Positions 1 to 6,151 of a stretch of 8,307 nucleotides of DNA are shown here, piece after piece; positions within the stretch are counted from its first letter, which is position 1, and each line of letters opens with the position of its first letter. The translations under genes and the position numbers were made by a program. Where the stretch lies: NCBI GenBank assembly GCA_003694355.1, contig RFKI01000269.1:1-8307 (forward strand), given 5' to 3'. The notes below the pieces were generated by a model, which did not search any database, was not told the DNA's origin, and saw only the letters and a program-made list of their open reading frames with translations. The DNA comes from Bdellovibrio sp. (lineage in GTDB: Bacteria > Bdellovibrionota > Bdellovibrionia > Bdellovibrionales > UBA1609).

Positions 1-225
1 CACATCTATAATTCGATTGTTTAATCGATTTCTCTTTTTGCTTAAATGCTTTAGACGTTTTGTCATTGTATATAAAGTGGCTAAAATTTTTCGACTGTTC
101 TTATCTATCTGGACAGCCTTTCTTCTAAAATTTCGATACTCTTCGGATAAACTCCTAGCCGGTGATGGCAAAACTTCCATCGAACAAAGACAAATTAAAA
201 AACAAATCAATCCTGTTTTTTTCAT
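1..225 (-). CDS. EnvC-like exported coiled-coil protein (putative murein hydrolase activator), 5' part only
   Basis: This is the first 75 codons of a gene running off the left edge of the window. It starts at ATG 225-223 on the minus strand and stays open to base 1. Residues 1-25 form a signal peptide: the basic start MKK, a hydrophobic core rich in Leu, Ile and Cys, then a polar stretch with Pro-Ser-Pro-Ala-Arg. The rest (about 26-75) is rich in Lys, Arg, Gln, Leu and Ile with heptad-like spacing, as expected for a coiled coil. The start lies only 7 bases past the ftsX stop, and a weak TAGG ribosome-binding site overlaps that stop, so translation is probably coupled to ftsX. EnvC-type proteins are periplasmic; their coiled coil binds the FtsX outer loop and a degenerate C-terminal LytM/M23 domain activates amidases. 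Only the signal peptide and coiled-coil start are visible here, so the EnvC call rests mainly on position. A full M23 peptidase is the main alternative. Confidence 0.7.
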   Translation of the reverse strand, partial: MKKTGLICFLICLCSMEVLPSPARSLSEEYRNFRRKAVQIDKNSRKILATLYTMTKRLKHLSKKRNRLNNRIIDV

Positions 226-232
226 ATTGAAC

Positions 233-1159
233 CTAGAGCTGCCCTTCAGATGCAGCCCATCCCGAGTTTATATTCCTCACAACCAAGAAAGATCCAAGTC
301 CTCCTATAAACATCCCAACAAAAGTAAAAAGCACAAGATGAAGAGGGTGCATATAGGACAAGGCTTCATTGATTCCCAAAAATCCTAGGTTTTCCATAAA
401 GATTCTTGATTGCCAAACATATATTGCATAACAAATCAACAAGGCAAAAATAGATGAGAGAAACCCTAAAACAGCGCCTTCAATCACAAAAGGGATTTTA
501 ATAAAGTGAGAGGGCGCCCCAAAAAGTTCAAGGAGTTCTATTTCCTCCCTTCGCTGATAAATTGTACTTCTAATCACATTTCCAATCACAAACAGCCCCC
601 CTAAGATGAGCACAGAAATAATTAAAACTCCTGTTAAAGAAAATCCATTTAACACCTGTGCATAGTTTTCTATCCACCCTTGTCCGTAACTAACATCATC
701 AACACCTGAAAACCTTCCCAATTTTTCTGAAAGACGTTTGAGTTCCTTAATCAAAGTGGATTTAACACTTTTCACCAAGCTCACTTCAAAACTTCTAGGC
801 AAAGGATTAGAGGACTTTAATTCGGCTGAAAGTCCTTTTGAAAGTGAAGAAAGTTGAGTGAGAAAAAGCTCTGCAGCTCTATCTTTTGAAATAAAATAAA
901 AGTCTTTCACATGTTTTTCTTTTTTCAAAAATGATTTTACTTTGGAAATGTCTTCTTGCGTAGCTTCATCTGTAAAGTAAACACTGATTCGTACATGATC
1001 ACCCCAAAGACTCAAAATGCGATTCATATTAAAAAGTCCCAAAAGACCCAAAGCTATAACTACATAGGTTCCCGTCAGCACACATAATGTAACAAACTGA
1101 AGTCGAAACCCCTGCACCCAACTCCGAACAAGGTTTCTCCACAGATATTGATAGTTCAC
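233..1159 (-). CDS. ftsX: Cell-division ABC transporter permease FtsX
   Basis: A 308-residue membrane protein with the FtsX layout: a short cytoplasmic N-terminus, TM1 at about 22-44, a large extracytoplasmic domain at about 45-173, then TM2 (about 174-197), TM3 (226-249) and TM4 (273-296). The cytoplasmic loop after TM2 carries YQRREEIELLELFGAP (201-216), the typical segment where MacB/FtsX-fold permeases contact their ATPase. Length matches the family (about 300). FtsX pairs with FtsE and transmits ATP-driven movement to a periplasmic activator of cell-wall hydrolysis at the septum. The start codon is GTG (1159-1157), inside a GTGA overlap with the ftsE stop. A strong GGAGG ribosome-binding site lies 7 bases upstream, within ftsE, so the two genes should be translationally coupled. 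The envC-like gene follows after 7 bases, which fits a complete FtsEX-activator operon. Confidence 0.93.
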   Translation of the reverse strand: MNYQYLWRNLVRSWVQGFRLQFVTLCVLTGTYVVIALGLLGLFNMNRILSLWGDHVRISVYFTDEATQEDISKVKSFLKKEKHVKDFYFISKDRAAELFLTQLSSLSKGLSAELKSSNPLPRSFEVSLVKSVKSTLIKELKRLSEKLGRFSGVDDVSYGQGWIENYAQVLNGFSLTGVLIISVLILGGLFVIGNVIRSTIYQRREEIELLELFGAPSHFIKIPFVIEGAVLGFLSSIFALLICYAIYVWQSRIFMENLGFLGINEALSYMHPLHLVLFTFVGMFIGGLGSFLVVRNINSGWAASEGQL

Positions 1160-1818
1160 GAATCTCCCTCCACAATATGACCGTCACAGATCTTAACAAC
1201 TTTTTTTGAGCTTTTATTGACCAGCTCTAAATCATGAGTGGCCACAAAAACGGTGGTGCCTTGGGCATTTACTTTTTCCAATAAATGAATGATTTCTTTG
1301 CTCAAATGTGGATCCAAATTACCTGTGGGCTCATCAGCTATTAAAATACTAGGCTGATGAATGAGGGCTCTTGCAATAGCCACCCGCTGTTGCTCACCTC
1401 CAGAGAGCTGCAAAGGATAACTGTTCATCTTGTGTAACAAACCCACTTGTTCCAAATATTTTTTCACGCGACTTTCTATATAGTCTCCTCTCATATTTCT
1501 AATCTGAAGAGGAAGAGCCACGTTCTCAAAAACCGTTCTATCTTTTAAAAGACGAAAATCCTGATAGATCACCCCTATTTTTCTTCGAAAAGCGGGAAGC
1601 TCCTGGGGGCTCATCTGACTGACGTCATAACCTGCAACAATGACCTTTCCAGAACTAGGACGATCAAAAGCAGAAATTAAGCGAAACATTGTTGTTTTTC
1701 CAGCCCCACTGGGCCCAGTTAGAAAAACAAAATCTCCCTTGGAGATTTGCAAGTTCACATCCTTAAGGGCTGGAACAGAGCCTGAATACACTTTATAAGT
1801 GTGTGAAAACTCAATCAT
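1156..1818 (-). CDS. ftsE: Cell-division ABC transporter ATP-binding protein FtsE
   Basis: A 220-residue ABC ATPase with every motif intact: Walker A GPSGAGKT (35-42), Q-loop Gln86 in YQDFRLL, signature LSGGEQQR (138-145), Walker B ILIADEPT (158-165), D-loop GNLD (166-169) and switch His195 in ATHD. The length and the N-terminal strand MIEFSHTYKVY match FtsE proteins. It hydrolyses ATP on the cytoplasmic face to drive FtsX; the pair acts as a signal transducer for septal peptidoglycan hydrolysis rather than as a pump. It is the first gene of the minus-strand operon and overlaps ftsX by 4 bases. One oddity: the only ribosome-binding-like sequence, AAGGGA (1824-1819), abuts the ATG with no spacer. 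The encoded N-terminal strand is needed for the fold, so the start is probably still correct. I found no convincing promoter upstream on this strand. Confidence 0.95.
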   Translation of the reverse strand: MIEFSHTYKVYSGSVPALKDVNLQISKGDFVFLTGPSGAGKTTMFRLISAFDRPSSGKVIVAGYDVSQMSPQELPAFRRKIGVIYQDFRLLKDRTVFENVALPLQIRNMRGDYIESRVKKYLEQVGLLHKMNSYPLQLSGGEQQRVAIARALIHQPSILIADEPTGNLDPHLSKEIIHLLEKVNAQGTTVFVATHDLELVNKSSKKVVKICDGHIVEGDS

Positions 1819-1946
1819 TCCCTTATTCTAACTGGAGAGAATTCCTTTGACTAGAAACCAAAAAGTCCAGAATTTTAAAAGATTCAAAGAAGTCGCCATC
1901 TCTATCCTCTTTCGAGAACTTCTTTGATTTAAAACTGGACTTCTGT

Positions 1947-1975
1947 ATGACAAGAAAACAATTTTCGAGTATATA
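1947..1975 (+). promoter_or_regulatory. Candidate sigma-70 promoter for the 83-residue orphan gene
   Basis: ATGACA (1947-1952, 5 of 6 to the -35 consensus) is followed after 17 bases by TATATA (1970-1975, 4 of 6 to the -10). Transcription would begin near 1982, just before the AGGAG ribosome-binding site at 1984-1988, giving a leader of only about 15 bases. The region is AT-rich, so chance matches are likely. Confidence 0.3.
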
Positions 1976-1996
1976 AAAAAGGTAGGAGTAAAGCAC

Positions 1997-2248
1997 ATGC
2001 AAAAAGGCTTTAATTCAGATATCAGTATCAATGGTCTACTTTATCATGTACAAACTGAAGATTGGGGTTTTCAAAACCCTTATATTGTTACCCACGTCTT
2101 CCAATCGGGGGCTGTTATAAAGCGAATCAAGTCTTCCTATGAAGAGCTCCTACCTAAGGAAGCCCTTAAAGACCCTCAAAAAATTCAGCTAGCCATGAAA
2201 ACCCAACATGAAGTTATTCTTAACCTGATTCAGAAAGAAAAGCCCTAA
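1997..2248 (+). CDS. Small conserved protein of unknown function (83 residues)
   Basis: A short gene with a good ribosome-binding site, AGGAG at 1984-1988, 8 bases before ATG. The protein has no signal peptide, membrane segment or cysteine, so it is probably cytoplasmic. The N-terminal half looks like beta strands with a compact motif, YHVQTEDWG (16-24), then NPYIVTHVFQSGAVIKR (27-43). The C-terminal half (about 46-83) is charged and probably helical, with alternating acidic and basic residues. I recall short deltaproteobacterial and Bdellovibrio-type proteins sharing the HVQTED segment and the following 'hydrophobic-T-hydrophobic-F-x-GG/SGA' strand, but none with an assigned function, and I cannot confirm this without a search. 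It stands alone between the divergent ftsE gene and the protease gene, 138 bases before the latter's start, and looks like its own transcription unit. The strong start signal and motif-like composition support a real gene. Confidence 0.8.
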   Translation: MQKGFNSDISINGLLYHVQTEDWGFQNPYIVTHVFQSGAVIKRIKSSYEELLPKEALKDPQKIQLAMKTQHEVILNLIQKEKP

Positions 2249-2347
2249 ATCTTTCTATTCTCAAATTGAGATCCTATTGGAAGTGTTTCTTTTTGAAACA
2301 TAAATAACCCTCTCACCAGTTAAGTCCCTCTGTATTTCTGCCGATAA

Positions 2348-2357
2348 GTCTTAAGAC
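2348..2357. repeat. 10-base perfect palindrome upstream of the protease gene
   Basis: GTCTTAAGAC reads the same on both strands and lies 29 bases before the preferred GTG start. It could be an operator half-site pair, but it does not extend further and no second copy is seen nearby, so chance is a fair explanation. Confidence 0.2.
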
Positions 2358-2386
2358 CATTGGCGAAAACAAAGGGGCTTTCTTTC

Positions 2387-4276
2387 GTGCTAAGAATTCA
2401 AAACCTCATACTTTTTTTGCTTTTATCTGCAAGCATGAGCTGTTCCAACAAAAAAAGCCCCCCTGTCAACCAGGCTCCTCGCTCCACCCCTTTATGCCAG
2501 CAAGGTCCAGCTCCCCCTTCCTACTGCGACACAATTAAAACATACACGGGAAATGTCACTACTGTTTCTGGAACAGCCACCTATAAACCAAGAGAAATCA
2601 TCAACGGCATCCTTTCTGGGGAAGTCACAACACCTCTCCCTATTCGCTATGCCGAAATTGAAGTCACTGATAGCAATGGCAATGTGGCTCAATGCGGAGA
2701 AACAGACGCAAATGGAAACTTCTCCTTGCAACTCCCCATGGACTCTCAAACCTATACCATTTCTATTAGATCAAGAGCTAACAACAATCATTACAAAGCC
2801 CAGGTTTTTGATGCGCCAGAAAGAAAAAATCTCTATTCTCTATCCACACAGGTTACAACAACCACATCCAATATCACAGGAATCACACTCACAGCTTCAG
2901 CCACTGGAAATATTCTCTCTGGAGCCTTTAACATTCTTGATCAAGTCTTAAAAGCCAATGACTTTCTCAGAACCCAAGTGGGGGCCTGTCCTTTTTCTGG
3001 ATGTCAACAGTTTACTGTAGCTCCCAATATTGACATCTACTGGGAAAAAGGCTTTAACCCCGCCACCTACTTTGACCCCAATCCATCAAGTCCAGCTAGT
3101 TTCTATTTAATGGGCTATTCTTGCCTTTTCATCTCTGGTGGAAATGGCACAAGCCCATCTACAGGGGACCCCAACAATGAAGATACTGATCACTTTGACA
3201 ATAGCATTATTCTTCATGAGTATGGTCACTTTCTTGAAGATGTTTACTCCAAAAGTGACTCTCCTGGCGGCTCCCATGGGGGTAATCGTATCATTGATCC
3301 AAGACTGGCCTGGGGAGAAGGTTGGGGTAATTTTTTTCAAGCCGCTGTCCGAAACTCCCCCGACTACATTGATACTTTTGGCAACACCGATGGAACGAAC
3401 TATGGATATATTTTTAATATTCCCTTGGAAGATGTCTCTACCTTTGGATGCTCTTCCTCTCCCTCCAAACCTGGCTGCGACCTTCCCACCAATAATGGAG
3501 AAGGGAATTTTAGAGAATTTGCCATAACCCGTACCCTATGGGATCTTTTTGATGATGCCACAGAAACTGGAGATAATGTAAATGCTAGCTTCCCTGACAT
3601 ATGGGCCACATTAACTTCTTCCACAGGATTCCTGGATCCACTAACAGCTTTTCGCTCCATTGGCTTGCTTCATGAAAGGCAACCTGCTTTAACTGGATCA
3701 ACTCCTGATGACTGGAGCTCTGTACAAACCCTCCACAAACAAAACATAAACCGGACTCAATTTGCTCAATATGTAACAGGCGGCTCCTGTGTCAATTACA
3801 CCCTTAATTCTAAAGGATATTCTTTCTTCATCGATGGAATTGATGATCCCAACGACACAGGATCCATTGATACAGCTAACCTTTTAATGAATGCCGATTT
3901 TTATCATTATAAACATTCAGGAGGTGGTCTCACCATTGAGCTTTCTTATCAAACAGACCCCTCAGACCCCGATGAAACCCCCTCTGAACCTGATATGGAT
4001 CTTTATTTGATTCGAGAAACAGATGCACTTTCTTCACCCTTTAAAGTTTCTGAAAACTATATTGATGGCAACATCAACACCTCTGAAACAGAATCTATTT
4101 CCATCTCCAATTTAGACCCAGGAAATTACTTGATTGTGGTTATTATTTATACTGGAGTTAATGATTCAGGAGGGACCATTGGTAACACGCCCAATGGACT
4201 TCGGTTCCCCGCAGGGTCTCAAACCTATTATAATATTCTAGCTAACGGAGTAACATTATGCCCAAGTTCTCTTTAA
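2387..4276 (+). CDS. Exported zinc-metalloprotease lipoprotein with carboxypeptidase-regulatory-like and PPC-like domains
   Basis: I prefer GTG 2387 (629 residues): AAAGGGG at 2371-2377 lies 9 bases upstream, and this start gives an 18-residue lipoprotein signal ending at Cys19. An upstream in-frame TTG at 2360 (638 residues) has no good ribosome-binding site. The lipobox (SMS-C) is atypical. Order of parts, numbered from the GTG: a Pro/Ser linker; a beta domain at about 70-130 like carboxypeptidase regulatory domains (GEVTTPLPIRYAEIEV, then TDANGNF); a protease domain with HEYGH (277-281; zinc ligands His277 and His281, catalytic Glu278) and a likely third ligand Glu311 in AWGEGWGNFF; and a C-terminal beta-sandwich (about 475-625) like the bacterial pre-peptidase C-terminal domain (MDLYLI, then LDPGNYLIVV). 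Ten cysteines besides the lipid-bearing one suggest disulfides outside the cytoplasm. The substrate is unknown. The gene end overlaps the next lipoprotein gene by 19 bases. Confidence 0.85.
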   Translation: MLRIQNLILFLLLSASMSCSNKKSPPVNQAPRSTPLCQQGPAPPSYCDTIKTYTGNVTTVSGTATYKPREIINGILSGEVTTPLPIRYAEIEVTDSNGNVAQCGETDANGNFSLQLPMDSQTYTISIRSRANNNHYKAQVFDAPERKNLYSLSTQVTTTTSNITGITLTASATGNILSGAFNILDQVLKANDFLRTQVGACPFSGCQQFTVAPNIDIYWEKGFNPATYFDPNPSSPASFYLMGYSCLFISGGNGTSPSTGDPNNEDTDHFDNSIILHEYGHFLEDVYSKSDSPGGSHGGNRIIDPRLAWGEGWGNFFQAAVRNSPDYIDTFGNTDGTNYGYIFNIPLEDVSTFGCSSSPSKPGCDLPTNNGEGNFREFAITRTLWDLFDDATETGDNVNASFPDIWATLTSSTGFLDPLTAFRSIGLLHERQPALTGSTPDDWSSVQTLHKQNINRTQFAQYVTGGSCVNYTLNSKGYSFFIDGIDDPNDTGSIDTANLLMNADFYHYKHSGGGLTIELSYQTDPSDPDETPSEPDMDLYLIRETDALSSPFKVSENYIDGNINTSETESISISNLDPGNYLIVVIIYTGVNDSGGTIGNTPNGLRFPAGSQTYYNILANGVTLCPSSL

Positions 4277-4809
4277 AAAAAATATTTTATGCTTTCATTG
4301 CGAGTTGTTTCTTCGTCCTATCCATTGGGTGTCTGGGAACCGAAAAAAAGATAAAGAAATCCAGTTACAAACAACACTCTCCCCTAAAATATACCAAAAA
4401 ATTGGAATTTCCCATTTCCACAAGAATAGACCTTGCCGATAAAACTCAAATTGAACCCCAAAAACCATTTACTCTCTCGGTCACTTTATCAACAAATGCA
4501 CCAACCTCATCCCTTAAGGGAGAGTGGATTCTTCCTCCAAACATCAAACTCCTTCAAGGGTCTCTGTCTCAAAACATTCCTTCTTTTAAAAATACCTATC
4601 AAATCACAGCAACCTTTGAAACTTCATCCTCTGACCCCCAACAAAAAATCATGTATAAAGTCACTGACCCCTCCACAGGAAGTGGCACAGGAACCAGCTA
4701 CCATCTTTTTTCAGAAAATTCTTTGCGCCAAGAAAAGCGGCAAATTTATAAAAGGTCTCAGGAGAATATTAAAAACTTTTCTAAAAAACACCTTAAAAAA
4801 GTTCAGTAG
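4258..4809 (+). CDS. Small putative lipoprotein with a beta-sandwich-like domain, unknown function
   Basis: A 183-residue protein starting at ATG 4258, inside the end of the protease gene (19-base overlap, different frame). GGAG at 4247-4250 with a 7-base spacer supports the start and suggests translational coupling. The N-terminus (basic MPKFSLKK, then a hydrophobic core) is a lipoprotein-type signal with two possible lipidation cysteines: Cys17 after IAS (better box, short core) or Cys24 after SIG (longer core). Next come a Lys-rich linker and, at about residues 55-150, a domain of alternating strands (for example PFTLSVTLSTNAP and NTYQITATF) that resembles an Ig-like or CARDB-type fold. 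The tail (about 155-183) is strongly basic. I do not recognise a family. The overlap with the protease gene suggests they act together at the same membrane, perhaps as an accessory or binding partner; this is inference. Confidence 0.75.
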   Translation: MPKFSLKKIFYAFIASCFFVLSIGCLGTEKKIKKSSYKQHSPLKYTKKLEFPISTRIDLADKTQIEPQKPFTLSVTLSTNAPTSSLKGEWILPPNIKLLQGSLSQNIPSFKNTYQITATFETSSSDPQQKIMYKVTDPSTGSGTGTSYHLFSENSLRQEKRQIYKRSQENIKNFSKKHLKKVQ

Positions 4810-4825
4810 CTTTTCTTTCTTATTC

Positions 4826-4854
4826 TGGACAGCGTCTTCTTCTCTTTCTAGAAT
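4826..4854 (+). promoter_or_regulatory. Candidate sigma-70 promoter for the aminomethyltransferase gene
   Basis: TGGACA (4826-4831) and TAGAAT (4849-4854) each match 5 of 6 consensus bases and are separated by the optimal 17 bases. The predicted start near 4861 lies just before the AAAGGA ribosome-binding site (4865-4870). This is the best promoter match I found. It would make the folate/flavin block transcriptionally independent of the lipoprotein pair. Confidence 0.5.
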
Positions 4855-4877
4855 AAACAAAAAGAAAGGACTGTCTC

Positions 4878-6080
4878 ATGCCTATTCCAACACCCTTCCA
4901 TTCCAAGACCTCTGCTCTTTGCCAAAGTTTTCGTTGGAAAGATTGGGCAGGGTTTGCAGCCGTATGCTCCTATGATTCTTGTCATGAAAAAGAATATTTT
5001 GCCTTAAGACACGCCGTTGGCCTCATTGATGTAAGCCCCCTTTTCAAATATGAAATCACAGGGAAAGATGCTGGACGTTTTTTAAGCTTTCTAACCGTTA
5101 AGGATGTGGAGAAACTTAAAATCAACCAAGTCACCTACCTGTGCTGGTGTGATGACAATGGTCATATAATCGATGACGGCACAGTTGTAAGGCTTGATGA
5201 ACATCGTTATCGACTCACCTCTGCAGAACCCTCTTTTTCCTGGATGTCTCGCTATAATTTTGGATTTGACATCACCATTCAAGATGTTACGGACTCTCTC
5301 TGTGCTCTTGCCGTTCAAGGCCCTCTGTCTCGTGCTCTTTTAAATGATGTTTTTGAAACCACCCTCTTGGACAACCTCCGCTTTTTTCAGGGAGCTTCTC
5401 TTCAAAAGCCTTTTGAGCTTTATATCACTCGAACAGGTTATACAGGAGATTTAGGGTTTGAAATCTGGACAGCCTCTAAAAACGCCACAAAGCTTTGGGA
5501 CCTTATTTTTTCAAAAGGATCCAAGTACGATTTAACACCCACAGGGCTGGATGCTTTGGATATGGCCCGCATTGAAGCTGGATTCATTATGAATGGAGTG
5601 GACTATTTTAGTGCGCATCACTGCCTTATTGACTCCAGAAAATCCACCCCTTTTGAACTAGGATTAGGCTGGTGTGTTCAACTCCATCGAGAAACTTTTG
5701 TAGGGAAAAAAGCTCTCTTACAAGAAAAACAAAGAGGCCCTCAGTACCAATTAATTGGTCTTATCACCAACTGGGATCATCTTGAAAAACTATACCAGCC
5801 CTATGGAATTCCTCCACAACTGCCTCATGGAGCCTGGCGTACCCCCATCCCTATTTACAATCTCTCCAAAGAACAAGTGGGATACGCCACTAGCGGCACC
5901 TGGTCACCCCTTCTCAAACAAAATCTGGCTTTGGCCACAATTCAGCCCGAATATGCAGAACCAGGAACAGAGCTCCTTATGGAGGTCACTGTGGAATTTG
6001 AACGAAAACAGTGTTTATGCAAAACCTCCCCCCTTCCCTTTTATAACCCTCCTCACAAACGTTCCCTCCCTTCCTCTTAG
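4878..6080 (+). CDS. GcvT-family folate-dependent aminomethyltransferase
   Basis: A 400-residue protein with the glycine-cleavage T-protein fold. Visible motifs in order: GLIDVSPLFKYEITGKDA (48-65, the family's N-terminal strand-turn), HIIDDG (96-101, containing the Asp that in T-proteins contacts the folate/aminomethyl group), RTGYTGDLGFEIW (185-197, folate-site segment), GLDALDMARIEAGF (223-236), FVGKKAL (274-280), and a C-terminal GYATSGTWSPLLKQNLALA (335-353). The last is the usual 'TSG..SP' barrel motif. The family transfers a one-carbon unit between an amine and tetrahydrofolate in the cytoplasm. The ending PFYNPPHKR (387-395) looks more like the GcvT domains attached to dimethylglycine/sarcosine dehydrogenases than like classical GcvT. 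No gcvH or gcvP lies next to it; instead two flavoproteins follow, so a role in demethylation is more likely than glycine cleavage. AAAGGA lies 7 bases before the ATG. Confidence 0.88.
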   Translation: MPIPTPFHSKTSALCQSFRWKDWAGFAAVCSYDSCHEKEYFALRHAVGLIDVSPLFKYEITGKDAGRFLSFLTVKDVEKLKINQVTYLCWCDDNGHIIDDGTVVRLDEHRYRLTSAEPSFSWMSRYNFGFDITIQDVTDSLCALAVQGPLSRALLNDVFETTLLDNLRFFQGASLQKPFELYITRTGYTGDLGFEIWTASKNATKLWDLIFSKGSKYDLTPTGLDALDMARIEAGFIMNGVDYFSAHHCLIDSRKSTPFELGLGWCVQLHRETFVGKKALLQEKQRGPQYQLIGLITNWDHLEKLYQPYGIPPQLPHGAWRTPIPIYNLSKEQVGYATSGTWSPLLKQNLALATIQPEYAEPGTELLMEVTVEFERKQCLCKTSPLPFYNPPHKRSLPSS

Positions 6081-6151
6081 GAAGCATGCTTTATTCACTT
6101 GTTATTCCTGATGATTTATACCAAACTGATTTAAAATAAAGAGGCTTCCTA
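6078..6151 (+). promoter_or_regulatory. Inverted repeat bridging the gap before the flavoprotein gene
   Basis: TAGGAAGC (6078-6085, containing the stop codon of the aminomethyltransferase gene) is an exact reverse complement of GCTTCCTA (6144-6151, ending in the A of the next ATG). If paired in mRNA, the 8-base stem would mask the start region of the flavoprotein gene next to its AGAGG ribosome-binding site (6140-6144). The left arm also overlaps a perfect palindrome, AAGCATGCTT (6082-6091), which could compete. The 58-base loop makes pairing uncertain. Confidence 0.2.

Noticed and set aside
17..388. Plus-strand open frame of 123 codons at the left edge
   Set aside because: It is antisense to the envC-like start and the end of ftsX, both with clear signals. 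Its Lys/Arg/Phe-rich composition looks like a shadow frame.
1828..2031. Minus-strand 67-codon frame between ftsE and the orphan gene
   Set aside because: No ribosome-binding site or recognisable motif. It overlaps the well-supported orphan gene start and the divergent control region.
2284..2300. Hairpin TGTTTC-TTTTT-GAAACA after the orphan gene, as a terminator
   Set aside because: The stem is 6 mostly A-T pairs and no T-run follows, so it does not meet the usual intrinsic terminator pattern.
4797..4815. A-rich/T-rich potential stem at the end of the small lipoprotein gene, as a terminator
   Set aside because: The stem is about five pairs, nearly all A-T, with an 8-base loop; too weak to call despite T-rich sequence downstream.
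4433..4975. Plus-strand 180-codon frame overlapping the small lipoprotein and aminomethyltransferase genes
   Set aside because: It is a +1-type shadow of two better-supported genes and shows no motif, signal peptide or start site.
107..5475. 13-base repeat ATCTGGACAGCCT at 107-119 and 5463-5475, with a 10-base match at 4824-4833
   Set aside because: Two copies are inside coding sequence in unrelated genes and read as different codons, with no flanking similarity; most likely chance.
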